A stretch of DNA of 64,000 nucleotides from DATKRB01 sp036501425 (GTDB lineage Bacteria > Actinomycetota > Acidimicrobiia > Acidimicrobiales > RAAP-2), in the NCBI GenBank assembly GCA_036501425.1, contig DASYAI010000056.1, positions 1 through 64,000 on the forward strand. The letters are read 5' to 3'. The position numbers were made by a program, and so were the translations under genes. This document shows positions 61,204 through 64,000 of the stretch, one piece after another; positions within the stretch are counted from its first letter, which is position 1; each line of letters begins with the position of its first letter. The notes under the pieces were generated by a model. That model saw nothing but the letters and a program-made list of their open reading frames with translations, was not told the origin of the DNA and made no database searches.

Positions 61204-61803
61204 ATGCGGACCCGCATTGCACTGGCGACGGCGATGACCGTCGCATCTACCAGCATCTTGTTGACCAGCGCCGCCAGCCGGGACGGCGCCCGACCATCGA
61301 GCGTTCCCCAGCCGGCCGGGACCCCATGGGCCCTGACCGCTGATCGCGGCGACCCGGGGGGAGGACCCGGGTCGAGCGTGGTGTCCTGGTCGCCGGCATC
61401 GCAGCTGGCGGGAGCCGGATCCGGCCGGGGCTTTCGGTCGCTGTCCGCCGAGGTGTCCATGTCGGCGGTCGTCCAGCGGCTGGCGACCACCGCCCCGACC
61501 ACCACGGTGCCGCCCCCACCCCCGACCACAACCACGGTGCCGCCGCCCCCACCCACCGACGCCACGAGCACGGCGACGGCGGACTGGACCTGCATCCGGG
61601 ACCACGAGTCGGGGGACCGCTACAACAGCCCGGCGGCGCCGTCGGGGGCCTACGGCATCTTGCATTCGACCTGGGCGTCGATGGGGATGAGCGGGTGGCC
61701 CTACCAGGCGTCGTCGAGCACCCAGGACGCCATCGCCCTCGACCTCTACCATCGCTACGGCTGGCGCCCCTGGAGCACCCGCTTCGTCTGCGGCCTCGGC
61801 TGA
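61204..61803 (+). CDS. secreted transglycosylase-like (Rpf-type) protein
   Basis: This 199 aa protein has an N-terminal signal sequence (RTRIALATAMTVASTSILLT), a low-complexity middle with TTTVPPPPPTTTTVPPPPP typical of a cell-wall-spanning linker, and a C-terminal domain of about 72 residues beginning WTCIRDHESGDRYNS. Glu in HESGD corresponds to the catalytic Glu of resuscitation-promoting factor/lysozyme-like transglycosylases. Two Cys (in WTCIRD and FVCGLG) could form a disulfide. It probably cleaves peptidoglycan outside the cell. Confidence 0.82.
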   Translation: MRTRIALATAMTVASTSILLTSAASRDGARPSSVPQPAGTPWALTADRGDPGGGPGSSVVSWSPASQLAGAGSGRGFRSLSAEVSMSAVVQRLATTAPTTTVPPPPPTTTTVPPPPPTDATSTATADWTCIRDHESGDRYNSPAAPSGAYGILHSTWASMGMSGWPYQASSSTQDAIALDLYHRYGWRPWSTRFVCGLG

Positions 61804-61909
61804 GGAGGACCGATCGGGTCGAGCACCTCGCCCACCTGGCCGCCAGCGGCCGCCAGCGGCCGTCACTGACCGCCACTCGGCAGCCGGCAGCCGGCGACCG
61901 CTGCCCGGC

Positions 61910-62533
61910 TCACCCGGTGGTGGCCACCGCCGGCCAGCTGGGCGAGGTGGCGCGGGACTGGAGGACCTCGTCGACGAGGCCGTAGGCGACCGCCTCCTCG
62001 GCGCCGAGGATGTAGTCGCGGTCGGTGTCCTGAGCGATTCGCTCGACCGGCTGGCCGGTGTGGGCCGCCAGGATCGCTTCGAGCCGTCCGCGGAGGAACC
62101 CGATCTCTCGGGCCTGGTTCTCGATGTCGACCGACTGCCCCTGGGCGCCCCCGTGGGGCTGGTGGATGAGGATGCGGGCGTTGGGCAGGGCGAACCGCTT
62201 GCCGGCCGCTCCGCCGGCCAGGAGCACCGCGGCGCCCGATGCCGCCATTCCGAGGCAGGTGGTCGAGACGTCGGGTCGGACGTGCTGCATGGTGTCGTAG
62301 ATCCCCAGCGTGGCGGTGACCGAGCCGCCGGGGGAGCTCACGTAGAGCGAGATGTCCTTGTCGGGGTCCTCGGCCTCGAGGTGCAGCAGCTGGGCGATCA
62401 GCAGGCCGGCGCTGTCGTCGTTGATCTCGGTGTTCAGCATCACCACCCGGTCCTTGAGGAGCCGCGAGTAGATGTCGAAGGCCCGCTCGCCGCGGGCCGA
62501 CTGCTCGATGACCGTCGGAACCAGGTAGCCCAT
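61910..62533 (-). CDS. clpP: ClpP protease subunit
   Basis: ClpP (207 aa) forms the proteolytic chamber used by ClpX or ClpC. The Ser-His-Asp triad is in CLGMAASGAAVLLAGG, ILIHQPHGGAQGQ and DTDRDYILGAEEA. The length from ATG 62533 (GGAGGG 8 nt upstream) is normal, with a short propeptide. It stands alone here, without clpX, tig or a second clpP, and faces an SRPBCC-ArsR operon across two palindromes, suggesting regulation by that ArsR-type protein. Confidence 0.95.
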   Translation of the reverse strand: MGYLVPTVIEQSARGERAFDIYSRLLKDRVVMLNTEINDDSAGLLIAQLLHLEAEDPDKDISLYVSSPGGSVTATLGIYDTMQHVRPDVSTTCLGMAASGAAVLLAGGAAGKRFALPNARILIHQPHGGAQGQSVDIENQAREIGFLRGRLEAILAAHTGQPVERIAQDTDRDYILGAEEAVAYGLVDEVLQSRATSPSWPAVATTG

Positions 62534-62553
62534 CGCCGTTCCCTCCGTTGATC

Positions 62554-62613
62554 TGCAACTCGGCGGTTGCATCCTAGGCCGGTGGTGGCCGGATATGCAA
62601 CTATGGAGTTGCA
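62554..62613. promoter_or_regulatory. two TGCAAC-N6-GTTGCA operators
   Basis: TGCAAC-N6-GTTGCA occurs twice in the clpP/SRPBCC intergenic region, at 62554-62571 and 62596-62613 (the second is extended to TGCAACT-N4-AGTTGCA). Their centres are exactly 42 bp apart, four helical turns, on the same face of DNA. An ArsR-family regulator is encoded two genes to the right, so it is the likely binder and could control both directions. Confidence 0.75.
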
Positions 62614-62643
62614 ATAGTCGATCGGCACGCCCAGGAGGTCGTC

Positions 62644-63072
62644 ATGGTCCGACGTCAGATCGAGGTACCAGTGAGCCCGGCCCGCCTCTGGGAGCTGGTG
62701 GCCGACCCGGCGTCGGTGTCGTCGTGGTTCGGGGCCGCCGTCGACTGGGACCTGGTACCCGGTGCCCCCGCCCGCTTCGCCGGCGGCGAGGATGGCGACC
62801 GTGCCGGGCGGATCGAGACCGTGGTCCCCGGCCGCCACCTCCGGTTCCGCTGGTGGCCCGAGGACGATGCCGAGGCCTGTTCGGAGGTCGCGCTGGTGGT
62901 CGAGCCGGTCGGCGAGGGCGCCCGCCTGACGGTGACCGAGCGGCCGGTCGGCACCGGCGGTGCCGCGGTCCCCGAGGCCGAGGCGTGCGCCGGCGCCTGG
63001 AGCACCTGGGACAGCCGATTCGCCGGTGCCTGGTGCCGGCTGGCGCTGGTGGACGCGCCCGTCCTGCGCTGA
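62644..63072 (+). CDS. SRPBCC/AHSA1-like lipid-binding-fold protein
   Basis: This 142 aa protein has the START/AHSA1 pattern: RRQIEVPVSPARLWELVADP, RIETVVPGRHLRFRWWPED and the C-terminal helix GAWSTWDSRFAGAWCRLALV. Such proteins bind small hydrophobic ligands and commonly pair with ArsR-type regulators. AGGAGG lies upstream of the ATG. It is 7 nt from the arsR-like gene. Confidence 0.88.
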   Translation: MVRRQIEVPVSPARLWELVADPASVSSWFGAAVDWDLVPGAPARFAGGEDGDRAGRIETVVPGRHLRFRWWPEDDAEACSEVALVVEPVGEGARLTVTERPVGTGGAAVPEAEACAGAWSTWDSRFAGAWCRLALVDAPVLR

Positions 63073-63079
63073 GCTCGCC

Positions 63080-63418
63080 GTGACCGGCCCGGCGCCCGAC
63101 AGCGACGCGGTGTGGGCCGCTCTGGCCGATCCGACGCGCCGGCGCCTGTTGGACCAGCTCTCCACCGACGGCCCGTTGAGCGCCACCGAGCTGGCACCGG
63201 CCTACCGCATGTCGCGCCAAGCGGTGGTCAAACACCTCGGTGCCCTCGCCGACGCCGGGCTGCTGGTCGCGCAACGGCGCGGCCGGGAGGTCCGCTACGG
63301 CCTCCGTCCGGGGTCCATGACGTCGGCGACCACCTGGCTCCAGAGGGTCGGCGACCGGTGGGACCGACGCCTGGCCGCCCTCGAGGAGCAGATCCGTCGC
63401 TCGTCCGAGGGCGGGTGA
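63080..63418 (+). CDS. ArsR-family transcriptional regulator
   Basis: This 112 aa winged-helix protein has ALADPTRRRLLDQLSTDGPL, the recognition region YRMSRQAVVKHLGALADAGL and the wing RRGREVRYGLRPG. No metal-binding Cys pair is visible, so it belongs to the SdpR-like, non-metal group that pairs with SRPBCC proteins. It probably binds the two palindromes in front of the operon. Its stop is one base from the next GTG. Confidence 0.9.
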   Translation: MTGPAPDSDAVWAALADPTRRRLLDQLSTDGPLSATELAPAYRMSRQAVVKHLGALADAGLLVAQRRGREVRYGLRPGSMTSATTWLQRVGDRWDRRLAALEEQIRRSSEGG

Positions 63419-63419
63419 G

Positions 63420-64000
63420 GTGGGACGGGCGACCACCGCCCCCGACGCCCGGCGCACCCCGCTGCCGGCGGGGTGCACGTTGCGTCTCCACCCCGGCACC
63501 CGGGTGCACGAGGGCGGACGGGTGCTCGCCGGCGGGCGCCCGCTCCGGGTGCTCTCGCTGGCGGCCCCGGCCGCCGCGGCGCTGGACCGCTGGCGGGCGG
63601 GCCACCCGGTGTCCGACGACCGGACCGAGCGCCTGGTCGGCCGGCGATTGGTCGGTGCCGGGCTCGCCCACTCGGTGCCCGTCGGGGAGCGCCACGTCCC
63701 CGAGGACGTCACCGTGGTCGTGCCGACCCGTGACCGGGCAACCGAGGTGGCACGCCTTGCCGGCGCGCTGGCCGGGATGCGGGTGGTCGTCGTCGACGAC
63801 GGCTCGCGCGGTCCATCGGCCGTGGCCCGGGTCGCCGCCCGGGCCGGGGCCGATCTGGTGGTGCTGGATCACAACGTCGGCCCCGCAGGCGCTCGTAATG
63901 CCGGGCTGCTCCGGGTGACGACCTCGCTGGTCGCCTTCGTCGACTCGGACTGCCGGCCCGAGACGGGCTGGCTCGGGCCCGTGCTCGGCCACTTCGACGA
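63420..64000 (+). CDS. mftF: mycofactocin-type glycosyltransferase MftF, N-terminal part
   Basis: Reading from GTG 63420 gives 193 open codons to the window edge. After an N-terminal domain of about 95 residues (LRLHPGTRVHEGGRVLAGGRP, LRVLSLAAPAAAAL) a GT-A family 2 domain begins: DVTVVVPTRDRATEVARLAG, VVVVDDGSRGPSA, GPAGARNAGLLRVTTS and FVDSDCRPETGW with the DxD motif. This two-part order matches MftF, which adds beta-1,4-linked sugars to the redox peptide mycofactocin. The rest lies outside the window, so other mft genes cannot be checked. Confidence 0.78.
   Translation, partial: MGRATTAPDARRTPLPAGCTLRLHPGTRVHEGGRVLAGGRPLRVLSLAAPAAAALDRWRAGHPVSDDRTERLVGRRLVGAGLAHSVPVGERHVPEDVTVVVPTRDRATEVARLAGALAGMRVVVVDDGSRGPSAVARVAARAGADLVVLDHNVGPAGARNAGLLRVTTSLVAFVDSDCRPETGWLGPVLGHFD

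Overview
The window is a very GC-rich bacterial chromosome segment (about 70% G+C by eye) densely packed with genes, many joined by ATGA/GTGA overlaps. Several features point to an actinobacterium: a mycobacterial-type SOS box (CGAAC-N4-GTTCG) in front of an imuA-imuB-dnaE2 cassette, a PASTA-domain Ser/Thr kinase, indirect tRNA amidation by GatCAB, a eukaryote-like IleS, actinobacterial-type SerC, a mycofactocin-type glycosyltransferase, and many GTG starts that look leaderless. Acidimicrobiia is a plausible class, but that is inference. I saw no tRNA, rRNA, CRISPR array, insertion sequence or prophage.

Layout. 1-17.7 kb is mainly amino-acid biosynthesis: greA-leuC-leuD, leuA, serA, an aspartate-type aminotransferase, serC and ilvB-ilvN-ilvC, then gatC-gatA-gatB. 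Three attenuators with short leader peptides (Val/Ile-, Leu- and Ile/Leu/Val-containing) precede an off-window gene, leuA and ilvB. All share one design: promoter, nearly leaderless 12-14 aa peptide, hairpin at the stop codon, terminator. 17.7-29 kb holds a sterol-carrier-like protein, a PASTA kinase coupled to a small Cys-rich protein, the ligA-mnmA-cysteine desulfurase-aldehyde dehydrogenase operon, a sirtuin, and a YceI/MarR divergon. 29-37 kb holds ileS, a HAD phosphatase, glutathione peroxidase, and an ald / Lrp-aminotransferase divergon. 37-42.4 kb is the SOS mutasome cassette with an unusually short ImuB.

42.4-48.3 kb is accessory in character: a NERD protein, short tandem repeats, an unrecognised 288 aa protein, then an amidohydrolase, a CoA-transferase and a small hydrolase. 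48.3-52.4 kb has a nitroreductase, an ABC exporter and a VapBC-type toxin-antitoxin pair with a perfect operator palindrome. 52.6-56.6 kb is the functionally least understood cluster: circularly permuted ATP-grasp, alpha-E protein and transglutaminase-like protein translationally overlapped, followed by an ACT-domain protein. This is a predicted but poorly characterised peptide-ligation or tagging system. 56.8-60.1 kb is a compact nucleobase-salvage cluster (NCS1 permease, fungal-type cytosine deaminase, uracil phosphoribosyltransferase and a second phosphoribosyltransferase). The right end carries a thioesterase, a secreted transglycosylase-like protein, a clpP facing an SRPBCC/ArsR operon across two matching palindromes, and the start of a mycofactocin-type glycosyltransferase.

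A recurrent oddity is that at least seven genes end inside a short direct duplication that contains the stop codon. One of these, at the kinase, produces a chain of mini-ORFs linked by ATGA overlaps to the next gene.
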